Source of the DNA: Nitrospirota bacterium
Lineage (GTDB): Bacteria > Nitrospinota > Nitrospinia > Nitrospinales > VA-1
DNA: 6,500 nucleotides
Assembly: GCA_003235465.1 (NCBI GenBank)
Contig: QJWD01000407.1
Location: 1 to 6,500 of the forward strand
Direction of reading: 5' to 3'
Shown: in pieces, positions 1 through 5,996 of the stretch
Position numbering within the stretch: position 1 is the stretch's first letter
Layout of the letters: each line of letters opens with the position of its first letter
Notes under the pieces: model-generated
Seen by the model: the letters and a program-made list of their open reading frames with translations, nothing else
Database searches by the model: none
Told to the model about the DNA's origin: nothing
Position numbers and translations under genes: made by a program

Positions 1-233
1 GGCAGCAAAGTTTACCCCGCTTCTACGCGGCGCGTTTTCCCTCCGGCAAAACAACCCTGCAAAATCGCCCCTTCTCTCCACAGGCCGTTCGGCCGCTGAA
101 GCAACCGTTTTTTTTGTGATCCAGGCCCTCCCCTTCCTTCCCGCGCTGTAGAACAATGGGGAAGCTGATCCCGCAGGCCCCAATCACGCATCGGCCTGCC
201 CCCCTTTTACCCTATACCTGGGAGACTGAACGA
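1..233. other. Left-edge non-coding region
   Basis: I see no credible gene here on either strand. The stretch is rich in pyrimidines and holds a short hairpin (GGCC, loop GTTC, GGCC at 83-94). A run of eight T lies at 108-115, but 13 bases separate it from the hairpin, so it is a poor intrinsic terminator. It may be the 3' trailer of a gene beyond the left edge plus the leader of the gene at 234. I found no promoter with a well-spaced -35 and -10 pair on the plus strand. Confidence 0.5.
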
Positions 234-860
234 ATGAATACCCGTCTGCCGATTCGTTTCCTCATTCACCTCACGCTGGCCGTCGCCCTGGTGCTTTCCT
301 CGGCGAGCGCTTTTGCCGCCGGCGGCAACGCCTTCGACAGCCGGGGCAAGCTCGTGACCACCCTGTCCACCGAGGGCAACGAGGCCTGGGCGCCCGGCTA
401 CGTCGACAGCCTTTCGGACAGCCAGGTGCGCGAACTCAACCAGGCGCTGAATAACGCGGAAAAGAGCGGGCTTGCTCTCAACTTCGATCAGGAGCTGATG
501 CAGCTCATCGTCGATGACAACCTGGACAAGCACGGCATCCGGGCGATCACCCTGGCGCTTGAAAAGGAAGCGCTGTTTCTGAAGAAATACGAGAAAACCG
601 GCGACGAGAAGTTTTTGATGAAGGCCCAGGCCGAGAAGGAAAAGTTCCTCTCCCGCGTCGACGGGCCGCCGATGAGCGCCCGGCCCGCCGGCGAGGTTTC
701 GACATCGTCGAGCCCGGCGCTTAAGAACCGGCAGGTGAAAGACGCCACGCTGGAAACCCGGAAAGCAGCCCAGGACGCGGCGAAGGAAGCGAGAAAGGCG
801 GCGCGCGAAGCGGCCAAGCAAGCCGTCAAGGAGGCCGTCAAAGGCGGTAAAAAAGGTTGA
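234..860 (+). CDS. Exported protein of unknown function with Lys/Ala-rich C-terminal helix
   Basis: I do not recognise the family. The ATG at 234 is preferred over an in-frame ATG at 156 because it places a GGGAGA ribosome site 8 bases upstream and starts directly with a Sec signal peptide: Arg4 and Arg8, a hydrophobic core at about residues 9-23, and an Ala-Phe-Ala cleavage motif at 26-28. The mature protein is about 180 residues. Its middle part (about 55-145) is predicted helical and charged. The last 45 residues (164-208) are a low-complexity Lys/Ala/Glu/Arg stretch with Ala pairs every three to four positions, likely a long positively charged helix that could bind an anionic polymer or surface; that role is inference. 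The barrel gene follows after 97 bases on the same strand with no strong terminator between them, so the two may be co-transcribed. Confidence 0.8.
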   Translation: MNTRLPIRFLIHLTLAVALVLSSASAFAAGGNAFDSRGKLVTTLSTEGNEAWAPGYVDSLSDSQVRELNQALNNAEKSGLALNFDQELMQLIVDDNLDKHGIRAITLALEKEALFLKKYEKTGDEKFLMKAQAEKEKFLSRVDGPPMSARPAGEVSTSSSPALKNRQVKDATLETRKAAQDAAKEARKAAREAAKQAVKEAVKGGKKG

Positions 861-957
861 GCCGAGAACCCGGCCGAGAGCGGCGCTACTGGTTAAGATC
901 GCCGGCGAACTGAAAAAACCTAAAACCCATTAACGTTACTACGGAGAAAATAAGCGT

Positions 958-1866
958 ATGGCCCGTTTCTTGAAATTCGTTTTTCCCCTCGTTGCCTGCA
1001 TCGCCTTTAGCGGACCCTTTGCCCTCACGCAGGCGGCGGACAAGCCCTGGCATGTCGACGTCGGCGCCGGGTTCGAGTACAACGACAACCTGACCCGGCC
1101 CGAGAAGGACATCGTTTCCGACGACGGGGACATCGCCGGCGTGTTCGAGCTTGGCGGCGGCTACCGCTTCTTCGACAGACCGGACTTCAAGCTGGAAGGC
1201 AATTACGATTTCTACCAGAGCCTCTACGCCGACCGCTCCGACTTCGATTTCCAATCGCACACCTTCAGCCTGAGCGCAGCCACGGAGAAAGGCAACACCG
1301 ACTTCGGGGCGGATGTCGCCTACAACAACAGCAACCTCGACGGCGACGACTTCATGGAGCTGTTCATGTTTATTCCGCGCATGGGCATTCAGCTTTCCCC
1401 CACCCTTTACACCGATTTAAGCTACATGTACCAGGACAAGGATTTCGACACGGAAACCCGGCGCGACGCGCACCAGCACTCCATCGGCGTCACCCAGTTC
1501 CTGTTCTTCATGGAGGGCAAGGCGCACGTGAGCGGCGGCTACCGGGTCGCCCACGAGGACGCGCGCGGGCCGGAATTCGATTACCTGGCGAACATTCTGA
1601 AGCTGGCGGTGAAGGCGCCCGGCCCCTTTGAAACCAACCTGACCGGGTCGTTCGAGTTCAATTACAGGAATTACGAGCACAGGACGCCGAGCATCGGCGA
1701 GGACAGGGAGGACAAGATAAAAACGCTGAAAGCCGGCCTGACGAAAAAATTGACCGACCCGTTCGAGTTCCGCTTCGACTACCAGCATACCGACAACGAC
1801 TCGAACCTGCCAGCGGTCGACTACGCCGAAAACATCTTCACCATCGGCCTGAACGCCACCTTCTAG
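958..1866 (+). CDS. Outer-membrane beta-barrel protein
   Basis: A 302-residue protein probably inserted in the outer membrane. The signal peptide spans residues 1-26 (Arg3, Lys6, hydrophobic core 7-23, cleavage after Thr-Gln-Ala). The mature chain shows alternating polar and hydrophobic strands rich in Tyr, Phe and Asp. It opens with a GFEYNDNLTR-type strand and ends with strands around FRFDYQHTDNDSNLP and a terminal Asn-Ala-Thr-Phe; a C-terminal Phe is the usual signal for barrel assembly. The DNDSNLPxxDYxxNI pattern resembles the C-terminal barrel region seen in Slam/DUF560-like and related uncharacterised barrels (family memory, not a search). GGAG at 943-946, 11 bases before the ATG, is the likely ribosome site. 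I see no clear promoter in 861-957. The substrate or partner is unknown. The stop codon lies inside a hairpin shared with the convergent gene. Confidence 0.82.
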   Translation: MARFLKFVFPLVACIAFSGPFALTQAADKPWHVDVGAGFEYNDNLTRPEKDIVSDDGDIAGVFELGGGYRFFDRPDFKLEGNYDFYQSLYADRSDFDFQSHTFSLSAATEKGNTDFGADVAYNNSNLDGDDFMELFMFIPRMGIQLSPTLYTDLSYMYQDKDFDTETRRDAHQHSIGVTQFLFFMEGKAHVSGGYRVAHEDARGPEFDYLANILKLAVKAPGPFETNLTGSFEFNYRNYEHRTPSIGEDREDKIKTLKAGLTKKLTDPFEFRFDYQHTDNDSNLPAVDYAENIFTIGLNATF

Positions 1867-1883
1867 GCGCTTGCCGCCTAGAA
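1861..1883. terminator. Perfect inverted repeat spanning two convergent stop codons
   Basis: A 9-base stem (TTCTAGGCG at 1861-1869 with CGCCTAGAA at 1875-1883) encloses a 5-base loop, CTTGC. The left arm contains the TAG of the barrel gene (1864-1866). The right arm contains, on the minus strand, the TAG of the leucine-rich-repeat gene (1878-1880). The hairpin reads the same from both strands and is the obvious candidate for a bidirectional terminator or 3'-end stabiliser. Neither side has a U-run, so it is not a textbook Rho-independent terminator. Confidence 0.6.
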
Positions 1884-2684
1884 CAGGCTCAGCACTTTCA
1901 ATTTGGGCAGGGTTTTCGACCTCGCCAGGGCGTCACCCGAATCGAAGTCGATGTTGTTGCGAACCAGGGTCAGCTCCTCCAGGCTTTTAAGCTGCTCGGA
2001 TTGCAAGAGCGCTTTCAGGCCCTCGGGGCTGATCTGGTTGTTGTATAGATCGAGTTTCTTCAGGTTCGCGAGCCCGGGCGAATTGGCGATGGCCCTCGCG
2101 CCCCGGTCGGTGATCGTGTTTCCGTCGAGGTTGAGCGTTTCCAGGTTCTTCACGTTTGCCGAGGCGGCAAGCGCTTCCACCCCCTCGTCCCCGACGCCGT
2201 TTCTCGAAAGCACCAGCTCCTTGAGGCCGCCTAAGTGAGGGGATGCGGCGATGCTTTTCGCACCCTCGGCGGTGAGTTCGTTGCCCCACAGGTTAAGCAA
2301 TTCGACGTGCTTGAAGGTTTCGCTCGCCGCGAGGATTTTCGCGCCCTCATCCCCCAGCTTGTTTTTCATCAGCGCGAGGGAAACCACGTTCTTAAGCTCC
2401 GGTGTCTCGGCCAGGATGGCCATGCCGGGAACCCCGATCTGCGAGCCGTTCAGGTTGATGCCGGTGCCGTCCTCGCTGGTGCGTTCCTTGATGTGCTGGG
2501 GGATGTCGGCCGGCGGCCCCTTGGGCCGGCCATAGCCGTGATGGCCGCCACCGTGCCCACCACCGTGGCCGCCACCTTTTTGCATCTCGTGCTTCGGCCG
2601 CTCTGCCGCTTCATCGGCCAGAAGGGAGGCGGGGAAAAACATCAGCGTCACCGCTGGAATGAGTGCCAGTATTATTTTCTGCAT
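1878..2684 (-). CDS. Exported leucine-rich-repeat protein with Gly/His-rich linker
   Basis: A 268-residue protein of the ribonuclease-inhibitor-like LRR class, likely periplasmic or surface-exposed. The ATG at 2684 is chosen over one at 2732 because a strong GGGAGGG site (2692-2698) lies 7 bases upstream and the protein then begins with a signal peptide (Lys3, hydrophobic core 4-22, cleavage near Leu-Leu-Ala at 21-23). A Gly/His-rich linker follows at 37-50, with three GGGH units and a His pair, then a Pro-rich hinge. Seven repeats of exactly 27 residues run from 73 to 261 on the pattern LxxLxLxxNxIxxxGAxxLAxS, and a partial eighth (262-268) ends the protein. Such repeats normally bind proteins; the target is unknown. 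The gene starts 19 bases after the FGE-like stop, implying co-transcription. The lack of a C-terminal cap is unusual and could mean truncation. Confidence 0.85.
   Translation of the reverse strand: MQKIILALIPAVTLMFFPASLLADEAAERPKHEMQKGGGHGGGHGGGHHGYGRPKGPPADIPQHIKERTSEDGTGINLNGSQIGVPGMAILAETPELKNVVSLALMKNKLGDEGAKILAASETFKHVELLNLWGNELTAEGAKSIAASPHLGGLKELVLSRNGVGDEGVEALAASANVKNLETLNLDGNTITDRGARAIANSPGLANLKKLDLYNNQISPEGLKALLQSEQLKSLEELTLVRNNIDFDSGDALARSKTLPKLKVLSLF
1902..2468 (-). repeat. Seven 81-base units encoding the LRR domain
   Basis: The stretch encodes residues 73-261 as seven consecutive 27-residue repeats without a single insertion or deletion between units. The conserved positions are the leucines of the strand, an Asn at about position 9 of the unit, Gly at position 15 and Ala-Ser near position 21-22. 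The unit starting at residue 73 is the most diverged. The units differ clearly in sequence, so this is an old protein repeat rather than a fresh DNA duplication. Confidence 0.8.
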
Positions 2685-2703
2685 TGAACCGCCCTCCCGT
2701 TCT

Positions 2704-3519
2704 TTAAGAATTTTTCGCGCAGCGGAAACCAATGTAATCCTGGCGCTGGTCTGGCGCCGCCTTGCCGCGCACCGATGACCGCGCGAGATCCATGTTGGAC
2801 GACCAGGAGCCGCCGCGGATCACCCTGAATTTCTCTCCATACATGTCGTTGGCGTGCTCGTTGCCAGGGTACGGCTTGTACCAGTCCGCCGTCCATTCCC
2901 AGACGTTGCCCGCCATGTCCATCACGCCGTAGGGGCTTTTGCCTTCGGGAAAATCGCCCACCGGGGCGGTGTACCGGTAATTGTCCAGCATGCCGCGGTG
3001 GTTGGCGCGGGCCTTCTCCGGCTCGTTGCCCCAGGGGTAGCGCCTCGCGTCTGTCCCGCGCGCGGCTTTTTCCCATTCCTGCTCCGTCGGCAGACGCTTA
3101 CCGACCCAGCGGCAGAACGCGTCGGCTTCCGCCCAGCCGATGCCCACCACCGGCTGACGCGGGCCGTTGAAGCGCGGGTTGTCGAAAAATTTTGGCGGGC
3201 TTGCCCCGGTCCGCTTCACGTACACCATGTACTCGATGAAGGTGACCTCGTGCGCGTCGATCAAAAAAGCATCCTGGTTCACCACGTGCTGGGGAAGCTC
3301 ATCGAGGTACCATTCGCGCGATTCGGAGTTGAACGCCTCCACCACCCAGTCGATTTCCATTGGGGTGATGCCCATGACGAACTTGCCCGCCGGCACCGCG
3401 ATCATTTCCTTTTCGAGGAACACCGCGGGCACCTCGGCTTCCGCCGCCTGCACCCTTCCCCCCACCGCCAACCACAGCGCCAGCAGCAACAAGCCGACTG
3501 AACCTCTATTTCTCATCAT
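2704..3519 (-). CDS. Exported formylglycine-generating-enzyme-like (SUMF1/EgtB/PvdO fold) protein, catalytic Cys absent
   Basis: A 271-residue protein with a signal peptide (Arg3 and Arg5, hydrophobic run 8-19, cleavage after Val-Gln-Ala at 23-25) and a nearly complete FGE-sulfatase domain. Family landmarks are present in order: IAVPAGKFVMG (40-50), the HEVTFIEY segment, GKRLPTEQEWEKAARG, YPWGNE, GNVWEW (204-209), RGGSW (235-239) and the terminal GFRC. True FGEs bind copper through two cysteines in a GGSYxCxxxxC stretch; here the aligned residues are Ser241 and Ala246. It is therefore unlikely to convert sulfatase Cys to formylglycine and is better seen as a non-canonical member, possibly binding or modifying another envelope substrate. 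No sulfatase gene is present. AGGGG at 3529-3533 lies 9 bases before the ATG; a second ATG follows directly and is equally possible. It sits 22 bases after leuD and 19 before the LRR gene. Confidence 0.85.
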   Translation of the reverse strand: MMRNRGSVGLLLLALWLAVGGRVQAAEAEVPAVFLEKEMIAVPAGKFVMGITPMEIDWVVEAFNSESREWYLDELPQHVVNQDAFLIDAHEVTFIEYMVYVKRTGASPPKFFDNPRFNGPRQPVVGIGWAEADAFCRWVGKRLPTEQEWEKAARGTDARRYPWGNEPEKARANHRGMLDNYRYTAPVGDFPEGKSPYGVMDMAGNVWEWTADWYKPYPGNEHANDMYGEKFRVIRGGSWSSNMDLARSSVRGKAAPDQRQDYIGFRCAKNS

Positions 3520-3541
3520 GCCGCATTTCCCCTCTTAAGCC

Positions 3542-4105
3542 TCAGCTAGGGATCATGCCCGTTTTTCTCGCGTATTCGAATATGTCTCCGGCGCGGATGA
3601 TGTCGATGACCTCGCCGAGCGATTTGAGGTTCCAGGTCTGCCCGCTTCCCACATGCGTGAGCGTCCCCTGATCGACATCGATCCTGAGCGTGTCCCCGGT
3701 TTTCACCTTGTCGACCAGGCCCACCGGCGTCTCGAACGGGATGAAGAAACCGCCGTCCACTGAGTTGCGGTAAAAAATCCGGGCGTAGGATTCGGCCACC
3801 ACCGCCTCGATGCCGGCGATTTCGAGACACGCCGGCGCGTGCTCGCGCGAGGACCCGCAACCGAAATTCTTGCCACCGACGATGATGCTGTAGTCCGACA
3901 CCGTCTTGCCCTCGGCGACGAAGGGCTGGCCGCCGCCGGGCAGCCCCGCGCCCTGGGCGGGCACGCCGGAGAGCGCGTAGCGGCCGTAGTTTTTTTTCTC
4001 CTCCGGGTCGCTCAGGCTGTAAACCAGGTGCTCCGCCGGGATGATCTGGTCGGTGTCGATGTCGTCACCGAGGACATACGCTTTGCCTTCGATAATCTTT
4101 TTCAT
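3542..4105 (-). CDS. leuD: 3-isopropylmalate dehydratase small subunit
   Basis: The swivel-domain subunit of isopropylmalate isomerase. With LeuC it converts 2-isopropylmalate to 3-isopropylmalate in cytosolic leucine biosynthesis. The 187-residue chain carries the family hallmarks: GDDIDTDQIIPAEHL (13-27), YSIIVGGKNFGCGSSREHAP (72-91), and YARIFYRNSVDGG (107-119). The segment at about 28-70 (DPEEKKNYGRYALSG and a Gly/Pro-rich loop) makes it longer than the roughly 165-residue archaeal-type LeuD and resembles plant and cyanobacterial small subunits. A related homoaconitase or other hydratase small subunit cannot be excluded from sequence alone, but pairing with leuC favours LeuD. The ribosome site is modest (GACGGA just upstream). 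The ATG overlaps by four bases the stop of a possible short ORF, so its translation may be coupled. The exported FGE-like gene starts 22 bases downstream. Confidence 0.92.
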   Translation of the reverse strand: MKKIIEGKAYVLGDDIDTDQIIPAEHLVYSLSDPEEKKNYGRYALSGVPAQGAGLPGGGQPFVAEGKTVSDYSIIVGGKNFGCGSSREHAPACLEIAGIEAVVAESYARIFYRNSVDGGFFIPFETPVGLVDKVKTGDTLRIDVDQGTLTHVGSGQTWNLKSLGEVIDIIRAGDIFEYARKTGMIPS

Positions 4106-4185
4106 GATTCCGTCTTTCTCAGTTGCCGTTCAAAATTTTTCCCGGGCCGGAAACACACCCGGTGAGCGCCAAGCGCTTTTTTCAT
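4102..4185 (-). CDS. Possible 27-residue ORF overlapping the leuD start
   Basis: A short ORF begins MKKALGAH and ends with a TGA sharing four bases (ATGA) with the leuD start, the arrangement typical of translational coupling. It starts after GGAATGGGAAAC, which offers a weak ribosome site. The peptide is basic (many Lys and Arg) with one Cys, no hydrophobic segment, and no Leu run that would suggest a leucine attenuator. Most of it reads the degenerate copy of the leuC tail in a different frame from leuC, so it may be a chance by-product of that duplication. No known family is recognised. Confidence 0.2.
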   Translation of the reverse strand: MKKALGAHRVCFRPGKNFERQLRKTES

Positions 4186-4335
4186 GTTTCCCATTCCGAC
4201 TCAATTGCCATTCAAAAAAATTGCCGCACCGCTTGCCAGGATTCACTTCTCCGCGCGCGTGTTTCACCATTCCCGCCGCGGGATCAATTGCCGTTCAAAA
4301 ACTCCCTCGGGTCGGTGATGCGCCCGGTGAGCGCC
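4119..4335 (-). repeat. Degenerate tandem copies of the leuC 3' end in the leuC-leuD spacer
   Basis: The end of leuC (4284-4335, encoding ALTGRITDPREFLNGN and stop) recurs at 4119-4170, gap-free over 52 bases with 40 identical by hand count. That copy reads ALTGCVSGPGKILNGN and stop in the same frame. A third, shorter match at 4201-4217 has 16 of 17 bases and again encodes Leu-Asn-Gly-Asn-stop. The three stop codons are 82 and 83 bases apart. GTTTC(A)CCATTCC at 4261-4273 and 4186-4197 is also shared. The spacing after the middle copy leads to an ATG-AAA-AAA that mimics the leuD start. This looks like duplication of the leuC-leuD junction followed by decay. Confidence 0.75.
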
Positions 4336-5588
4336 GAGGCCGCCGCGGTGTAAGGCGAGGCCAGGTACACCTGCGACTGTTTCGAACCCATGCGGCCGGG
4401 AAAGTTGCGATTGGTGGTGGAGACAACCACTTCCTTGTCGTTGGCGCGCCCGAACGTGTCCTTCGGCCCGCCCAGGCAGGCGGCGCAGGAGGGCTCGCCC
4501 ATGTGCGCGCCGGCGGCCTCGAAAATTTCCGCGAGGGTCTTGCCGCCGATTTTCTCCTTGTGCAGGTCCGCCTCCACTTCGCGCGTGGCGGGCACGATGA
4601 AGGTGTCCACCTTCACCTTGCGGCCGCCGATGATCTCGGCGGCGGCGCGGAAATCCGTCACCTTGCCGCCGGTGCAGGAGCCGATGTAGGCGCGGTCGAT
4701 CTTCACGTCGCTCACCTCACGCACCTCGGCCTTGTTGTCCGGCGAATGCGGCTTGGCGACCATCGGCTGCATGGCGCTCGCATCGTAGGATTTTTTGAAG
4801 TAATAGCCGGCATCGGCGTCGGAATGGTAGATCTTGAACGGCTTGTCGGTGCGCTGTTTGACGTAGGCCTCGGTCACGTGGTCGGCGGCGATGATGGCGC
4901 TTTTGCCGCCCGCCTCGATGGCCATGTTGCACAGCGTCATGCGCTCTTCCATGGAAAACTTCATCACCGCGTCGCCCGCCCATTCCATCGCCCTGTAGGT
5001 CGCGCCGTCGACGCCGATGTCGCCGATGACCTGGAGCAGAATGTCCTTGGCCATGATGTACGGCGGGAAGGTGCCGTTGAACTCGAAGCGCATCGAATCC
5101 GGCACTTTCACCCACAGCTTGCCGGTGCCCATGATGAACGCGGCGTCAGTGTTGCCGATGCCGGTGGAAAACATGCCGAACGCGCCGGAGGTGCAGGTGT
5201 GCGAATCGGTGCCGAACAGCACCTCGCCCGGCCGGTTGTGGCCCTCCTGCGCGAGGGCGATATGGCAGACGCCCTTGTAGTTGTCGGTGCCGGCGTCGTA
5301 AAAATAGGGCAGCTTCTGCTCGTCGACGAAGTCGCGCAGGATTTCCAGGTTGCGCATGGCGTGCGGGTCCGACGTGAAGATGAAATGGTCGGGGATGATC
5401 ACCACCTTGTCCCGGTCCCAGACCCTGGATTTTTCGCCGAACTGCTTCTTGAAAATACCGATGGTGCCCGGGCCGCACACGTCGTGCGTCATCAGCACGT
5501 CGACGTCGACCCAGATATTGTCCCCCGGTTTGACGGATTCGACCCCGGCGTGCGCCGCCAGGATTTTTTCGGTGATGGTCATGCCCAT
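4284..5588 (-). CDS. leuC: 3-isopropylmalate dehydratase large subunit
   Basis: The Fe-S-carrying subunit of isopropylmalate isomerase in the aconitase superfamily, acting in the cytosol on leucine synthesis. The 434 residues match the archaeal/homoaconitase-like LeuC group (about 420-430), shorter than the enterobacterial form (about 466). The cluster ligands are visible: Cys305 in IGSCTGG and Cys368/Cys371 in PSCAACLGG. Other landmarks are LFGTDSHTCTSGAFG (124-138) and TTNRNFPGRMGS (391-402), the substrate-phosphate-contacting region of the family. It ends ITDPREFLNGN. GGAG at 5596-5599, 7 bases upstream, supports the ATG at 5588; an ATG two codons later lacks good spacing. Homoaconitase activity cannot be excluded, since these subfamilies differ mainly in the small subunit. 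It heads the minus-strand cluster; leuD follows after an unusual 178-base spacer. Confidence 0.93.
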   Translation of the reverse strand: MGMTITEKILAAHAGVESVKPGDNIWVDVDVLMTHDVCGPGTIGIFKKQFGEKSRVWDRDKVVIIPDHFIFTSDPHAMRNLEILRDFVDEQKLPYFYDAGTDNYKGVCHIALAQEGHNRPGEVLFGTDSHTCTSGAFGMFSTGIGNTDAAFIMGTGKLWVKVPDSMRFEFNGTFPPYIMAKDILLQVIGDIGVDGATYRAMEWAGDAVMKFSMEERMTLCNMAIEAGGKSAIIAADHVTEAYVKQRTDKPFKIYHSDADAGYYFKKSYDASAMQPMVAKPHSPDNKAEVREVSDVKIDRAYIGSCTGGKVTDFRAAAEIIGGRKVKVDTFIVPATREVEADLHKEKIGGKTLAEIFEAAGAHMGEPSCAACLGGPKDTFGRANDKEVVVSTTNRNFPGRMGSKQSQVYLASPYTAAASALTGRITDPREFLNGN

Positions 5589-5608
5589 AAACTTTCTCCA
5601 GATTAAAC

Positions 5609-5671
5609 GGCGGTTCTCCGCCCTGAATAATACGCTTGCAGCCTTCCGGGCCCCGGGCCAATGGCAGGCCC
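5609..5671 (-). promoter_or_regulatory. Two hairpins in the leuC leader
   Basis: The proposed leuC 5' leader holds a stem GGCGG/CCGCC with loop AGAA (5609-5622), ending 9 bases upstream of the ribosome site. A second stem GGGCC/GGCCC with a 7-base loop lies at 5655-5671. They may tune leader stability or translation. The leader contains no ATG or GTG, so a leuL-type attenuation peptide is not supported. AGGGCGG followed by ACCGCC only superficially resembles a T-box, and no specifier structure was seen. Confidence 0.35.
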
Positions 5672-5714
5672 CAGCCTATCGAAAGGGGCGGGGGGCGTAA
5701 TTGGATAAAATAGC

Positions 5715-5743
5715 ATTATACCGGGCCGAATCGGGAAAAAAAA
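5715..5743 (-). promoter_or_regulatory. Probable leuC promoter
   Basis: On the minus strand a perfect -10 TATAAT (5720-5715) is preceded by 17 bases and a T-tract TTTTTT (5743-5738) as a weak -35. Transcription would begin near 5708, giving a leader of about 120 bases before leuC. The -10 stands out in this GC-rich region. Confidence 0.5.
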
Positions 5744-5793
5744 CCTTTCCACAGCGGCTTTCCAGGATTTCGGCGCACCGGCCCGGGGGGTTC

Positions 5794-5827
5794 TCGCGGG
5801 CCACCGCGAACAATCTGGCCCGGGCCA
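5794..5827. promoter_or_regulatory. Hairpin and 12-base palindrome between the divergent promoters
   Basis: A perfect 6-base stem TCGCGG/CCGCGA with loop GCCA lies at 5794-5809. A perfect palindrome, TGGCCCGGGCCA, lies at 5816-5827. They sit between the leuC promoter and the permease promoter, about 39 bases upstream of the latter's -35 element. An operator role is possible, but GC-rich palindromes arise easily in such DNA. Confidence 0.25.
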
Positions 5828-5865
5828 CCCTCCCCCTGCCGCTTGCGGGATAGAAATCAAAGCGC

Positions 5866-5894
5866 TTGCCTGGCCCCCCGTTCGCAGTTATAGT
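5866..5894 (+). promoter_or_regulatory. Probable promoter of the permease gene
   Basis: TTGCCT (5866-5871) and TATAGT (5889-5894) are separated by exactly 17 bases, a good sigma-70-like pair. Transcription would start near 5901, giving a leader of about 96 bases. Right at that 5' end is a tight hairpin, ACCCG/CGGGT with loop GTT (5901-5913), which could protect the transcript. Confidence 0.5.
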
Positions 5895-5996
5895 GGCGGA
5901 ACCCGGTTCGGGTGTTGGGCGCCCGGCAGAAACGCATTCGCCCGGGTTTTGGCCCATTCCCCGCCTTGAAACCTTCGTTCAGGACCCCGCCCAGCA

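Noticed and set aside
83..115. Intrinsic terminator at the left edge
   Set aside because: The four-base hairpin and the T-run are separated by 13 bases, so they do not form a canonical unit.
156..233. Longer N-terminus for the first gene, from the ATG at 156
   Set aside because: It would bury the signal peptide behind 26 Pro-rich residues, while the ATG at 234 has a ribosome site and a normal signal peptide.
207..821. A 204-codon minus-strand frame opposite the first exported protein
   Set aside because: Low-complexity Arg/Leu/Gly composition and no ribosome site; the plus-strand gene has a signal peptide and a proper start.
2685..2732. Longer N-terminus for the LRR protein, from the ATG at 2732
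   Set aside because: It overlaps the FGE-like gene and places a charged segment before the signal peptide; GGGAGGG is ideally spaced for the ATG at 2684.
4041..5606. A 521-codon plus-strand open frame antisense to leuC
   Set aside because: It mirrors the leuC codons in GC-rich DNA, has a His/Val/Gly-biased composition without any family motif, and leuC on the other strand is unmistakable.
5609..5625. T-box-like motif upstream of leuC
   Set aside because: Only a short AGGGCGG...ACCGCC resemblance that forms a simple hairpin; no specifier loop or terminator/antiterminator pair is visible.
5589..5708. Leucine leader peptide (leuL-type attenuator)
   Set aside because: No ATG or GTG occurs on the minus strand in the proposed leader, and there is no Leu codon run in a start-bearing frame.
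5603..5957. Two minus-strand frames upstream of leuC
   Set aside because: They cross the leuC promoter and leader, have Pro/Gly/Arg-biased content, and resemble no family.
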